DNA of 64,000 bases from Paenibacillus pinistramenti (GTDB lineage Bacteria; Bacillota; Bacilli; Paenibacillales; Paenibacillaceae): NCBI RefSeq assembly GCF_005869875.1, contig NZ_VAWG01000009.1, forward strand, positions 62,001-126,000. The letters are read 5' to 3'. Of the stretch, positions 8,221 through 16,385 are shown piece by piece. Position 1 is the stretch's first letter, and each line of letters starts with the position of its first letter. Below the pieces are notes generated by a model. It had not been told where the DNA came from. It worked only from the letters and a program-made list of their open reading frames with translations, and did not search any database. The position numbers were made by a program, and so were the translations under genes.

Positions 8221-8424
8221 ATACATCACTCCGCTCATCAGGATTTGTGGAAAATCATAAGAGACCGCGATGCTGTTGCTGCTTACAGTTTCTAGTTTAT
8301 CATAGCGGGGTTTAAAAATCAGCTATCAAGTGAGCGCTTTCTTATTTTTTTGTACTGTTTGTCCTATTGTGTTCATAGAACTAAGGAGACCGATACATAT
8401 TCTATGATTGTGGAGGCGTTTAAG

Positions 8425-9720
8425 GTGCGGATTTCCAGGCTGGGGCTGCCATTTATCCTTCTGGCGCTCATCACCATCTGTTTGCTCATGCTGACCTTCC
8501 CCCAATCGTCCTGGGATGCAGCGGTAAGGGGATTGTCCATCTGGTGGGACGTCCTCTTTCCTTCCCTGTTCCCTTTCTTTGTGATCTCCGAGGTTCTGCT
8601 CGGCTTCGGCATCGTGCATTTCCTGGGCAAGCTGCTCGATCCCTTTATGAGACCGGCCTTCCGTATTCCCGGAAGCGGCGGCTTCGTTGCCGCCATGGGC
8701 TTTGCCGCCGGATACCCGGTCAGCGCCCGCCTCACCGTCAAGCTGCGGGAGCAGAAGCTGATCAGCCGCGTCGAGGGGGAAAGACTCGTCTCTTTCACAA
8801 CCTCGTCAGATCCTATCTTTCTGATCGGGGCAGTCTCCGTCGGATTCTTTCACAATCCCCGCATTGCCGGGGTTTTGGCATTGGCTCATTACGGGGGCTC
8901 CGTGGTCATCGGCCTCTTCATGCGCTTCTACAAGCGCAGGGATCAGGAGCAGCCCGCTTCAGGGACCTCAGGGACTACAGGGACCGGCCCGGCCAGCATG
9001 AACAGCAGCACCCCGGCGGAGATCCGCAGGGTTCCCCGTCTGAAGGCCGCGCTGCTGGCCATGCATGAGGCCCGGATCGCGGACGGCCGGGAGCTGGGAC
9101 AGCTGCTCAGCCAGGCCATCCTGACCTCCCTCCGCCTGATGACCGTAGTCGGCGGCCTTGTCGTCTTCTTCTCCGTCTTTCTTGAGATTCTGTCCGCGTC
9201 GGGGGCAATGGCCGTCCTGTATGAAGGCCTTCAAAGGCTGCTTCCGCTGCTGGGTCTGCCTTCCTCGCTGGCCGAGCCCTTTATGAGCGGTATATTTGAA
9301 GTGACGCTCGGGGCCAAAAATGCGGCTGCAGCGCCGGACGGCGTTCCGCTTGCTTACAAGGCGGCAGCGGCGGCGTTTATCCTGTCCTGGGGCGGGCTGT
9401 CGGTTCATGCGCAGGTGGCCAGCATTTTAAACGCAACGGACCTGCGCTATACCCCATTCTTAGTCGCAAGATCGATCCACGCGGTGCTTTCGGCCCTGCT
9501 CCTTCTGCTGCTGTGGCCCTTCTTCGGCCCGGACAGCTCCCGTGCAGACACTGCATTTGCAGGCTGGGGAGGCCGGAACGCCTCTTACGCCTGGCAGGCC
9601 AGCGCCGGCAACCTCGGTTATGGCATAAAGCTGATTGCGGTCATGCTTATTTTGTCTATTTTAGTCATTCTCATTCAGAAATTCAGGACGCGCAGACTGG
9701 CCAGGCGGCCCAAGAGATAG
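8425..9720 (+). CDS. ylbJ: sporulation integral membrane protein YlbJ
   Basis: Polytopic membrane protein, 431 aa, needed for normal spore cortex or coat maturation in B. subtilis (sigma-E regulon). Diagnostic segments are the N-terminal LFPSLFPFFVISEVLLGFGIV, GSGGFVAAMGFAAGYPVSA and RLVSFTTSSDPIFLIGAVSVGFF. Residues of about 175-215 form a polar, low-complexity loop. The start chosen is GTG 8425 (VRISRLGLP), preceded by TGGAGG at 8 bp; an ATG at 8404 in the same frame lacks a correctly spaced site. The gene is monocistronic and divergent from the tiny gene at 8125. Confidence 0.9.
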   Translation: MRISRLGLPFILLALITICLLMLTFPQSSWDAAVRGLSIWWDVLFPSLFPFFVISEVLLGFGIVHFLGKLLDPFMRPAFRIPGSGGFVAAMGFAAGYPVSARLTVKLREQKLISRVEGERLVSFTTSSDPIFLIGAVSVGFFHNPRIAGVLALAHYGGSVVIGLFMRFYKRRDQEQPASGTSGTTGTGPASMNSSTPAEIRRVPRLKAALLAMHEARIADGRELGQLLSQAILTSLRLMTVVGGLVVFFSVFLEILSASGAMAVLYEGLQRLLPLLGLPSSLAEPFMSGIFEVTLGAKNAAAAPDGVPLAYKAAAAAFILSWGGLSVHAQVASILNATDLRYTPFLVARSIHAVLSALLLLLLWPFFGPDSSRADTAFAGWGGRNASYAWQASAGNLGYGIKLIAVMLILSILVILIQKFRTRRLARRPKR

Positions 9721-9838
9721 CAGATGCAAAAGCCAAGCGGTACATTAGCCGCCAGGGCGGCGGCGCTGCAAATTGCCAAGCGGTGCAAAAAGCCCCCGGC
9801 AGCAAGGCCGGCCCCTGCTGCAGGCTGAAAAGGGAGCG

Positions 9839-9868
9839 TGGACAATTTTTAAATCCGGGTGGTAGAAT
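9839..9868 (+). promoter_or_regulatory. putative sigma-A promoter of the stalk-domain gene
   Basis: TGGACA (9839-9844), 18-bp spacer, TAGAAT (9863-9868), 41 bp before the ATG at 9909. Confidence 0.5.
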
Positions 9869-9908
9869 ATGCCTTATTTATCATCTTAAATTAAGAGGAG
9901 AAGTATTG

Positions 9909-11099
9909 ATGAAAAAAATGTACGCTTTACTGGGAAGCGCCCTGCTCGCCTCGGCCATATCCCTCCCGGCTTCCGCCGCATCCTCAGACCCCACTCTGAT
10001 TCTGGTTGACGGCGAAGCTCTGCAGCAGACCAGCGGAGCTCCATTTTCCTCCGGCGGCACGACCTTTGTACCTTTCCGGGCGATCTTTCAAAAGCTGGGC
10101 ATGCAGGTCGGATGGGACGCCAAGACCCATAAGGTTACCGGCAAAAAGGCAGGCCTGACGATCGAGCTGACCTTGGGCAGCAAGACGGCCAGAGTCAACG
10201 GAGCGGCCCAAACGATGGCGGCAGCCCCCGTCTCCAGGAACAACTCGGTCTTTGTTCCCCTGCGCTTCATCAGCCAGGCGGCAGGTGCAGAGGTGAACTG
10301 GGAGCCCGGCTCCGGTATCATCGAGATTGCGACAGCCGAAGCCAAAGAGCAGGATAAAGCCGATATTACCGCTTTGCTGCAGCAGATGGTGAAGGATTAT
10401 GCCGATGAGAACCTCGGCGGTTATGAGGGTGCATTTTTCGATCCAACAGAGTTTGACTTCTCCGATCATTCCGATTTTATGAAGCGCAGTGATTTCTCAG
10501 ATGAGATTACCGCTATGGATTTGGATTACCTGGACAGCTATGAAGCCTCGGTCTATGTAACGGAGCAGTTCAAATGGACAGGCGGCGAGTATTTTGCCGA
10601 TTCCGAGGATACCTACATCTATACGCTCTTTAAAGACGAAGGGAAATGGAAAGTCAGAGCCATTGAGCTTTATGATACCTACAACACCGTCCCTGATTTA
10701 ACAAAACCGGCTGCCGTGCCGGCGGATGCCGATCAGGCCGTGAAGGCCGTTCTGGCCAAGTACCTCCAGGCGGTTAATAACAAGGACTGGCAAGGGGTGC
10801 TTGCAACTTTTACGGCATATGAAGATGATTACCGCAAGAACCAGGATCAGCTTAATTACCAGGACACGTTTGACGCGGGCTTCAAATTCACCCTCCTGAA
10901 ATCCCAGTATCTCTATAATTCGAGTGACATGATTGTCATGTACACGGAAGAAAAAATAGAAGCCGGGGCTGAGAGCGAACTAACTAAAGGCATATACACC
11001 TTTATGAAGGGAAATGACGGCAATTGGCTGATTTATTCGATCGTACGCCCGGTTGATAACCTGGACGGTGCAGCCGGCTACAGCTCCGATTATGAATAA
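9909..11099 (+). CDS. secreted protein with copper-amine-oxidase N-terminal (stalk) domain
   Basis: Exported protein of 396 aa. The start ATG 9909 has AGAGGAG upstream; the open frame extends back to 9513 but that part is antisense-like non-coding sequence. Residues 1-26 form a signal peptide (KK, hydrophobic core, ASAAS). Residues about 35-125 hold the paired stalk motif: TTFVPFRAIFQKLGMQVGWD and SVFVPLRFISQAAGAEVNWE, the Copper_amine_oxidN repeat common in Paenibacillus surface proteins. Two following segments (about 140-260 and 275-390) each look like NTF2-type cone domains. It probably acts outside the membrane or in the wall; substrate unknown. Confidence 0.85.
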   Translation: MKKMYALLGSALLASAISLPASAASSDPTLILVDGEALQQTSGAPFSSGGTTFVPFRAIFQKLGMQVGWDAKTHKVTGKKAGLTIELTLGSKTARVNGAAQTMAAAPVSRNNSVFVPLRFISQAAGAEVNWEPGSGIIEIATAEAKEQDKADITALLQQMVKDYADENLGGYEGAFFDPTEFDFSDHSDFMKRSDFSDEITAMDLDYLDSYEASVYVTEQFKWTGGEYFADSEDTYIYTLFKDEGKWKVRAIELYDTYNTVPDLTKPAAVPADADQAVKAVLAKYLQAVNNKDWQGVLATFTAYEDDYRKNQDQLNYQDTFDAGFKFTLLKSQYLYNSSDMIVMYTEEKIEAGAESELTKGIYTFMKGNDGNWLIYSIVRPVDNLDGAAGYSSDYE

Positions 11100-11150
11100 A
11101 TGTTTATGAATAGACAGGCCTGCTGATTATGGGATGCAGACTGGACGTTT

Positions 11151-11179
11151 TGGACCGCTCTTAGGGGCGGTCTTATTTT
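11151..11179 (+). terminator. terminator after the stalk-domain gene
   Basis: GACCGCTC-TTAG-GGGCGGTC hairpin followed by TTATTTTTG. Confidence 0.8.
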
Positions 11180-11399
11180 TGTGCGCATACGCTAAACCCT
11201 AAACCCGCTTTGGCCGGATTTTCCTTTCCGCAGCAGCATCAAATTTATCCAAAGCTGATATTGTTTTTGCACCCGTTATTGGATTATCATCGTTTTGGCT
11301 GACATGTACTTGCTGAATTGTTACGAATTGATGGCCGTTTACGGTATAATGATAGGCAGAGCAAACGAACACACCACAACCGGGTAAAGGAGCTTTCAC

Positions 11400-12203
11400 T
11401 TGAGATACTACGTGCTAGACCGCGGAGATAACCTTTCGGTTGAGCTGGCCGAACAATTTCATAAATTAGCTGGTGAACATGGCTTTGAGCTCGACGCAAA
11501 ATCACCGGAAATCGTGGTTTCGATCGGCGGCGACGGAACCATGCTGCATGCTTTTCACACCTTTATTGACCGGATTCCTTCCATAGCTTTTGTAGGCGTA
11601 CATACAGGCCATCTCGGCTTCTATGCGGACTGGAAGGCGGACGAGCTTCCGGAGCTGGTCTCCTTGATGAGCGGAAAGAGCACCCCAGGCAGCATCAAGC
11701 CCCGTATTGTGAACTACCCGCTGATTGAGGTTGAGATTACCAAGAAATCCGGCACCCTGTCCTACATTTGCCTGAACGAATTTACGCTGAAGGGCACGGA
11801 CGGAACCCTGGTTGCCCAAGTGGATATTAACGACCAGATGTTTGAAATGTTCCGGGGCGACGGCATCTGCCTCTCCACCCCTTCAGGGAGTACGGCCTAT
11901 AACAAAAGTCTTGGGGGAGCGCTGATCCACCCGACCATAGAGGCTATGCAGCTGTCCGAAATCGCTTCGATCAACAACCGGGTATTCCGGACGATGGGCT
12001 CGGCGCTCCTGCTTCCCAAGCACCACCACTGCGACATTTACTCCCGCAAAGAGCAGAATCTCACGATCACGCTGGACCACATCAGCCTGCATTTAAACGA
12101 TCTGCTGTCCGTCCGCTGCCAGGTGGCCCGCCAGAAGATCAGCTTTGTCCGGTATAGACCGTTCCCGTTCTGGGAGCGCGTCCGCAACGCGTTCCTCGAT
12201 TAA
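11400..12203 (+). CDS. nadK: NAD kinase
   Basis: Cytosolic ATP-dependent kinase that makes NADP from NAD, 267 aa. The start is TTG at 11400, set by AAAGGAG nine bases upstream; no ATG is available in frame. Family signatures are SIGGDGTMLHAFH (GGDG, ATP site, near residue 40), GVHTGHLGFYADW, LNEF near residue 120 and STPSGSTAYNKSLGGA. It matches the second NAD kinase of Bacillus (YtdI/PpnKB type, C-terminal RPFPFWERVRNAF). A good -10 (TATAAT, 11345-11350) lies upstream, with a poor -35. Confidence 0.95.
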   Translation: MRYYVLDRGDNLSVELAEQFHKLAGEHGFELDAKSPEIVVSIGGDGTMLHAFHTFIDRIPSIAFVGVHTGHLGFYADWKADELPELVSLMSGKSTPGSIKPRIVNYPLIEVEITKKSGTLSYICLNEFTLKGTDGTLVAQVDINDQMFEMFRGDGICLSTPSGSTAYNKSLGGALIHPTIEAMQLSEIASINNRVFRTMGSALLLPKHHHCDIYSRKEQNLTITLDHISLHLNDLLSVRCQVARQKISFVRYRPFPFWERVRNAFLD

Positions 12204-12228
12204 TCTTGAGAATACTATTAGACTAAAA

Positions 12229-12270
12229 AACAAGCAGGCATGAAGCGTTGAGCTCCGGCCTGCTTGTTTT
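12229..12270. terminator. bidirectional terminator between nadK and yutD
   Basis: AACAAGCAGGC and GCCTGCTTGTT form an 11-bp stem around an 18-base loop, with T-rich sequence on one side and A-rich on the other, so it can serve both convergent genes. Confidence 0.75.
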
Positions 12271-12342
12271 GGTTGTTTTGCTGGTAGGGGTTGTTTTGCT
12301 TATGATTTGGTCTGCTTGTATGGTTTGGTCTGCTGAATTCAG

Positions 12343-13143
12343 CTATTCATGATCCTGCTTGTTCCGCGCAGAAGACGCTGCAAGCGGGGCGCGTTCCCGG
12401 GCAGCCTGCTTCTCGCGGTTATCGCGGCTTTCGCGGTTCTCGCGGCTTTCCCGGTTATCCCGATTCTCGCGATTATCCCGATTTTCCTTGCCCTCTCTTG
12501 CTTGATAAGCCTCTCTTGGCTCTTTAGCATCTTTAGCATCTTTAGCATCTTTAGGCTCTTTAGGCTCTTTAGCCTCTTTAGCGTCCTTATGATCCTTCTG
12601 GTTTCTGTGATCCTTCTGGTCCTTCTGGTCCTTCTGGTCTTTCTGGTCTTTCTGGTCCTTAGAATCGCGGTGCTCTTTCCCTTCACGGGCTTCGCGTGCC
12701 TCGCGGGCAGCGGCCTTGCTGGCCTCCTTGGCCTGCTTCATCTTGGCATGATGCTCACGCGAGGATAAGTGCTCCCTGAGCGGCGGCTGCTCTTTCGGCT
12801 GCCCGTCTGCCGTCATTTCCCCGGAATCCGGCTGATCCGGACTGACCATGTCGATATCCTTGATCAATTCTTTCGTCTTCTGAAGCACAAAATAAGCACA
12901 GCCAAAATTGCAGTATTCATTAATATAGTCAGCCATGCCGGAAATTGCCGTATCCCGGTTGGCTTTCGGATGATTGTCCCTGTAAAATCCCTTAAGCCGC
13001 AGCTGGTTATAGCCCCAATCCCCCACAATATAATCGTAGCGGTCAAGCACCTCGCTGTAGCGCTGCTTAAATGCTTCCGGATTCCAGCCGTTTCTGTGGT
13101 CCTGAACCAATTCATAGCTTTTGCTGCCGATTTGAATATACAC
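12343..13143 (-). CDS. yutD: YutD family protein with long charged repeat tail
   Basis: Residues 1-92 are a clear YutD (DUF1027) domain: NPEAFKQRYSEVLDRYDYIVGDWGYNQLRLKGFY and EYCNFGCAYFVLQK. Function of the family is not established. From about residue 105 to 266 the protein is a low-complexity polyampholyte with repeats of KDQ (five in a row), KDA/KEP and ENRDNRES-type units, ending ARNKQDHE. The usual family length is about 100 aa, so this tail more than doubles it. The tail should be disordered. Its antisense strand gives a spurious hydrophobic frame. It is divergent from lytH, as the genes are clustered in Bacillus. Confidence 0.88.
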   Translation of the reverse strand: MYIQIGSKSYELVQDHRNGWNPEAFKQRYSEVLDRYDYIVGDWGYNQLRLKGFYRDNHPKANRDTAISGMADYINEYCNFGCAYFVLQKTKELIKDIDMVSPDQPDSGEMTADGQPKEQPPLREHLSSREHHAKMKQAKEASKAAAREAREAREGKEHRDSKDQKDQKDQKDQKDQKDHRNQKDHKDAKEAKEPKEPKDAKDAKDAKEPREAYQAREGKENRDNRENRDNRESRENRESRDNREKQAARERAPLAASSARNKQDHE

Positions 13144-13338
13144 CGATGGCCCCCCTTGTCCGTAAACAACTGCCGTTTACATCTGTTCCTTGTCCGTTAG
13201 GCCGGGTTGTCACCGCCGCGCCGAACATACTGCCCCCATTATAACATGAAAGCGGCTCATTTACTCCGTTCCCCCATGGATAAAAATCGGATTCCTGTAC
13301 CAAATTAACGTTGAAGCGTTAATACGGGAGGGAACAAG

Positions 13339-14403
13339 ATGAGCTTCACTTGCCAAGCCGCACGCAAAACAGCATTAAGCTTTCTTTCGGCTCTGCTGCT
13401 CTTCACCGGTGCCGGCCAGATCACTGCAGAAGCTGAAGCGGGATCAGAATCAAGGTCAGAATCAGGGGACGCAGCCGGCAAGAAGGCAGAACCGACGGCA
13501 GCGCAGATATTGCAGGAGCGGTATATGCTGTGCCAGGAAATCAGCGAACTGACCCAAGTGCCGTGGAACTACCTTGCCGCACTGGATCAATATGAACGGA
13601 CCGTTACGCCCAAATCCAAACAGGAGCGCCTGAAGGGCAAGCTGGTCAGCCTGAATCCCCGTCCTGAATTTTGGGCAGGCTGGCTGAATCCGGATTCCTC
13701 CGATACCCATCCGGCGACGATCGCTTTGTTTGGCGGCATCGGAAGGGATGCGGACGGTGACGGGGTGGCAAGTCCCGACGATGACCACGACGCGCTGTAC
13801 AGTCTCGCGCTTTATATGAAGAGCCTCGGACTGGCGGAGGATGACTTCCAGATTGCTTTATGGCGTTATTACCAGAATGAGCGGGCGGTGACGCGCATCC
13901 GCCAGTTCGCCAAGCTGTATCAAACCTTCGAGACGCTTGATCTGAACAAAACGGCCTTTGTGCTTCCGTTATCCAGCAGCTACAGCTACCGGAGCACCTG
14001 GGGGGACCGGCGCGGCTTCGGAGGGCTGCGCATCCACGAGGGCACGGATTTGTTCGCTTCCTACGGGGTTCCGGTGCGCAGCGCCTGCTACGGCATCGTG
14101 GAGACCAAAGGCTGGAACCGGTTCGGCGGCTGGCGGATCGGCATCCGCGACATCCAGAACCGCTACCATTATTACGCGCACCTGCAGGGCTTCGACAAGA
14201 AGATTGAAGTCGGCAGCCCGGTCATTCCGGGTCAGGTTGTCGGATGGGTCGGCAGCAGCGGTTACGGCGGGCCGGGCACTTCCGGGAAATTCCCGCCGCA
14301 CCTTCACTACGGAATCTACCGCGATACCGGCCACCACGAATGGGCCTTCGATCCGTATCCGCTGCTGAAGCGCTGGGAGAACGAGGAAAGAAGGCGAAAA
14401 TGA
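13339..14403 (+). CDS. lytH: M23 family peptidase, LytH/YunA-like
   Basis: Exported zinc peptidase of 354 aa that trims peptidoglycan side chains; in B. subtilis LytH (YunA) is an L-Ala-D-Glu endopeptidase made late in sporulation for the spore cortex. There is a signal peptide (residues 1-31), a polar linker, then a helical region (55-200) and an M23 domain with HEGTDLF (zinc ligands His and Asp, near residue 232) and PPHLHYGIY (HxH, near residue 325). The start has GGGAGG upstream. Neighbours yutD and yunB are the same as in Bacillus, which supports the assignment. Confidence 0.88.
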   Translation: MSFTCQAARKTALSFLSALLLFTGAGQITAEAEAGSESRSESGDAAGKKAEPTAAQILQERYMLCQEISELTQVPWNYLAALDQYERTVTPKSKQERLKGKLVSLNPRPEFWAGWLNPDSSDTHPATIALFGGIGRDADGDGVASPDDDHDALYSLALYMKSLGLAEDDFQIALWRYYQNERAVTRIRQFAKLYQTFETLDLNKTAFVLPLSSSYSYRSTWGDRRGFGGLRIHEGTDLFASYGVPVRSACYGIVETKGWNRFGGWRIGIRDIQNRYHYYAHLQGFDKKIEVGSPVIPGQVVGWVGSSGYGGPGTSGKFPPHLHYGIYRDTGHHEWAFDPYPLLKRWENEERRRK

Positions 14404-14411
14404 CTTCTCCT

Positions 14412-15440
14412 CTAAGGCTGAATAAGGGAATTTCCGCCTGAGCCGTCAGCCGCGCCTGATGTGGAATTGGAAGCGGAATTTGCGCCCGAGCGGGAATTTG
14501 AGCTTGCTCCGGAGCCCGAACCCGAGCCGGACATGCTGCCCGTTTCTGCCGGTGTCTCTGAGGCTCCGGCGGAATCTCCTTGTTCCGCCTGCTCCGATGG
14601 CAGCGCGAGGCTCGGAGCGTTGGAGCCATTTTCCCCGACCGGCTGGCCTTTATTGTCGTAGTAATACATCGGAACATCGCCCACGACAAGCAGATAGGAG
14701 ACAGGGATATCCGTTTCAACCGCCTGCGGACCCATGTTGAGGGGGACAATGACCGAAACCTCTGTCTTGATATGCAGGTACACCTCGACCAGGATCATAT
14801 TGATGCCCGCATCCTGCCGGCGTGTATTGAGATCGACCTTCACATCGCTCTGCGGCTCAATCCGGATCGGAATCCGCGGGCCGAAGGAGGCCAGAATCGT
14901 GCTGCCGAGTGCCTGGCCGAGCGGAATCTTCTCGTTCAGCTTGGAGACCTGGTTCAAGGTCTGCTTGACCGTCTGAACCGTCTCTGACGTAATTTCCATA
15001 TGGGCTTTGTAGTTCAGCATGAAGCCGGTGATTTTTCCATTTGAATCGGTCTTCCAGTCCACCAGGTCCCCGTACTGCTTGCCGTTTGCGACTTGTTCGG
15101 TAATCGCTTCGTTTAATGATTCCGTGGCAATCTGCTTGACCCGGATCTTGGCGAGCTCGATCAGCGGGCCTTCCATCTTCTTCTCCACGTAAGCAAACAT
15201 CTGGATGAACAGGATTAGGAATACCAGAATGGCAATCAGCCAGACCAGCTTCTTATTGGACTTAACCTCCCGGCGCGGAGGGCCGCTGGCCGGCTTCCAT
15301 CCGCCGCTACCCCCTGCTTTCCGGCCGCTTCCGCCGGACTTCCAGCCTTTGGACGCCTTTGGCCTGGTGCGAATGCCCAGAATCCGCCTGCTGCCCCACC
15401 GCCGCCTTCTTGGAACAATTATTCTGCCGCCTATGCGCAT
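14412..15440 (-). CDS. yunB: sporulation protein YunB with Ser/Gly tail
   Basis: Sporulation protein of unknown activity, 342 aa, sigma-E-controlled in B. subtilis. It has a basic N-terminus (RRRRWGSRRILG), one membrane segment near residues 64-83 and the YunB core to about residue 280, including PIRIEPQSDVKVDLNTRRQDAGINMILVEVYLH-type sequence and ending at YLLVVGDVPMYYY. The last 50 residues are Ser/Gly/Ala-rich and exceed the usual length of about 250 aa. The start has GGGAGG. It converges on lytH with 8 bp between the stops. Confidence 0.88.
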   Translation of the reverse strand: MRIGGRIIVPRRRRWGSRRILGIRTRPKASKGWKSGGSGRKAGGSGGWKPASGPPRREVKSNKKLVWLIAILVFLILFIQMFAYVEKKMEGPLIELAKIRVKQIATESLNEAITEQVANGKQYGDLVDWKTDSNGKITGFMLNYKAHMEITSETVQTVKQTLNQVSKLNEKIPLGQALGSTILASFGPRIPIRIEPQSDVKVDLNTRRQDAGINMILVEVYLHIKTEVSVIVPLNMGPQAVETDIPVSYLLVVGDVPMYYYDNKGQPVGENGSNAPSLALPSEQAEQGDSAGASETPAETGSMSGSGSGSGASSNSRSGANSASNSTSGAADGSGGNSLIQP

Positions 15441-15579
15441 GATGATAACCTCCCGGCCTGATGCTCTCTGTTACAAGGTTATGCCGACAAGCACCAAAAA
15501 AGAAGACAGGGCTGCCAAGTCCCCCGGATTGGAGAACCAACACCCTGTCTGTATGTCCGATAAACGGCCTTTTCTTGTC

Positions 15580-16296
15580 CTAATGGACCCGGCGCGCAAA
15601 ATCAACAAACTGGAACTTGTCCAGCCTGTGCCGGGATTCTGTAAATTGAAATAGAGTCGTATCCTCCAGATAGACATAGTTCCGCACGACTACAACATGC
15701 GACATTCCCCGGTAATCCAGCAGCCGGCGGTCCTCATCCGTCGATTCCTCAACCGAAATTTCCTTCTTGGCATAGCTGATCTTCAGGCCAAGCTCGTTCT
15801 CCAGATAGTCGTAGATCGACTTGGAGGCAATGTCCTCCGTCAGCTCGGGCACAATTTCAGGCAGGAAATAATCCTTGTCCAAAATCACACGTTCACCGTC
15901 AATGTCCCGGGACCGGATCACCGCCCATACCGGATCGCCCGGCTGAATCTGCAGATTGCGCGCAATTTCAGGAGACGCCGGTTCCCTGCAGGTCTTATAA
16001 ACGGCTGTCTTGGTCGGCTTGCCGAGCTTCTCGGCCATTTCCTTAAAGCTGATCAGACCCGTAATCGGAAAATCCATCCGGTGCACGTCCAGCACGAAGG
16101 AGCCTTTTCCCTTCATTTTGTGGATATAACCGTTCTGCACAAGCAGGTTCAGCGCCTTGCGGACCGTTTCCCGGGTCGTTCCGTATTCGGCCGCCAGCTC
16201 GCTTTCCGAAGGGAGCTTCGTTCCCGGCACCAGCTGTCCATGCTGAATGCGTTCGACGTATTCTTTATAAATATGAAGAAAAATATTTTTGACCAT
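15580..16296 (-). CDS. treR: trehalose operon repressor, GntR family
   Basis: DNA-binding repressor of 238 aa that releases its operators when trehalose 6-phosphate binds. An N-terminal winged helix is visible (PSESELAAEYGTTRETVRKAL), followed by a UTRA effector domain ending RHRLDKFQFVDFARR, very close to B. subtilis TreR. The frame opens at 16314, but ATG 16296 (MVKNIFLHIYKEYVERI) fits the family start and has a better ribosome site. It is the third gene of a treA-treP-treR transcript; matching operators lie upstream of treA. Confidence 0.93.
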   Translation of the reverse strand: MVKNIFLHIYKEYVERIQHGQLVPGTKLPSESELAAEYGTTRETVRKALNLLVQNGYIHKMKGKGSFVLDVHRMDFPITGLISFKEMAEKLGKPTKTAVYKTCREPASPEIARNLQIQPGDPVWAVIRSRDIDGERVILDKDYFLPEIVPELTEDIASKSIYDYLENELGLKISYAKKEISVEESTDEDRRLLDYRGMSHVVVVRNYVYLEDTTLFQFTESRHRLDKFQFVDFARRVH

Positions 16297-16385
16297 GTTA
16301 ATCACCGTCCCCATCTTAACACAACCCGTTCAGAGAACGAAAGCGCAGCCCTGGGCAGGACTGCGCCTCATTAAAGATTTATGAA

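Noticed and set aside
9513-9908. Upstream extension of the stalk-domain protein
   Set aside because: Overlaps ylbJ and a promoter; the signal peptide begins at ATG 9909 behind a good ribosome site.
12349-12768. Hydrophobic plus-strand frame, 139 codons
   Set aside because: It is the antisense of the repetitive charged tail of YutD; its Leu/Phe/Ile content comes from the complement of Lys/Asp/Glu codons and it has no ribosome site.
16345-16368. Hairpin between treP and treR as a terminator
   Set aside because: The stem GCGCAG/CTGCGC lacks a T run; at most it weakens read-through to treR.
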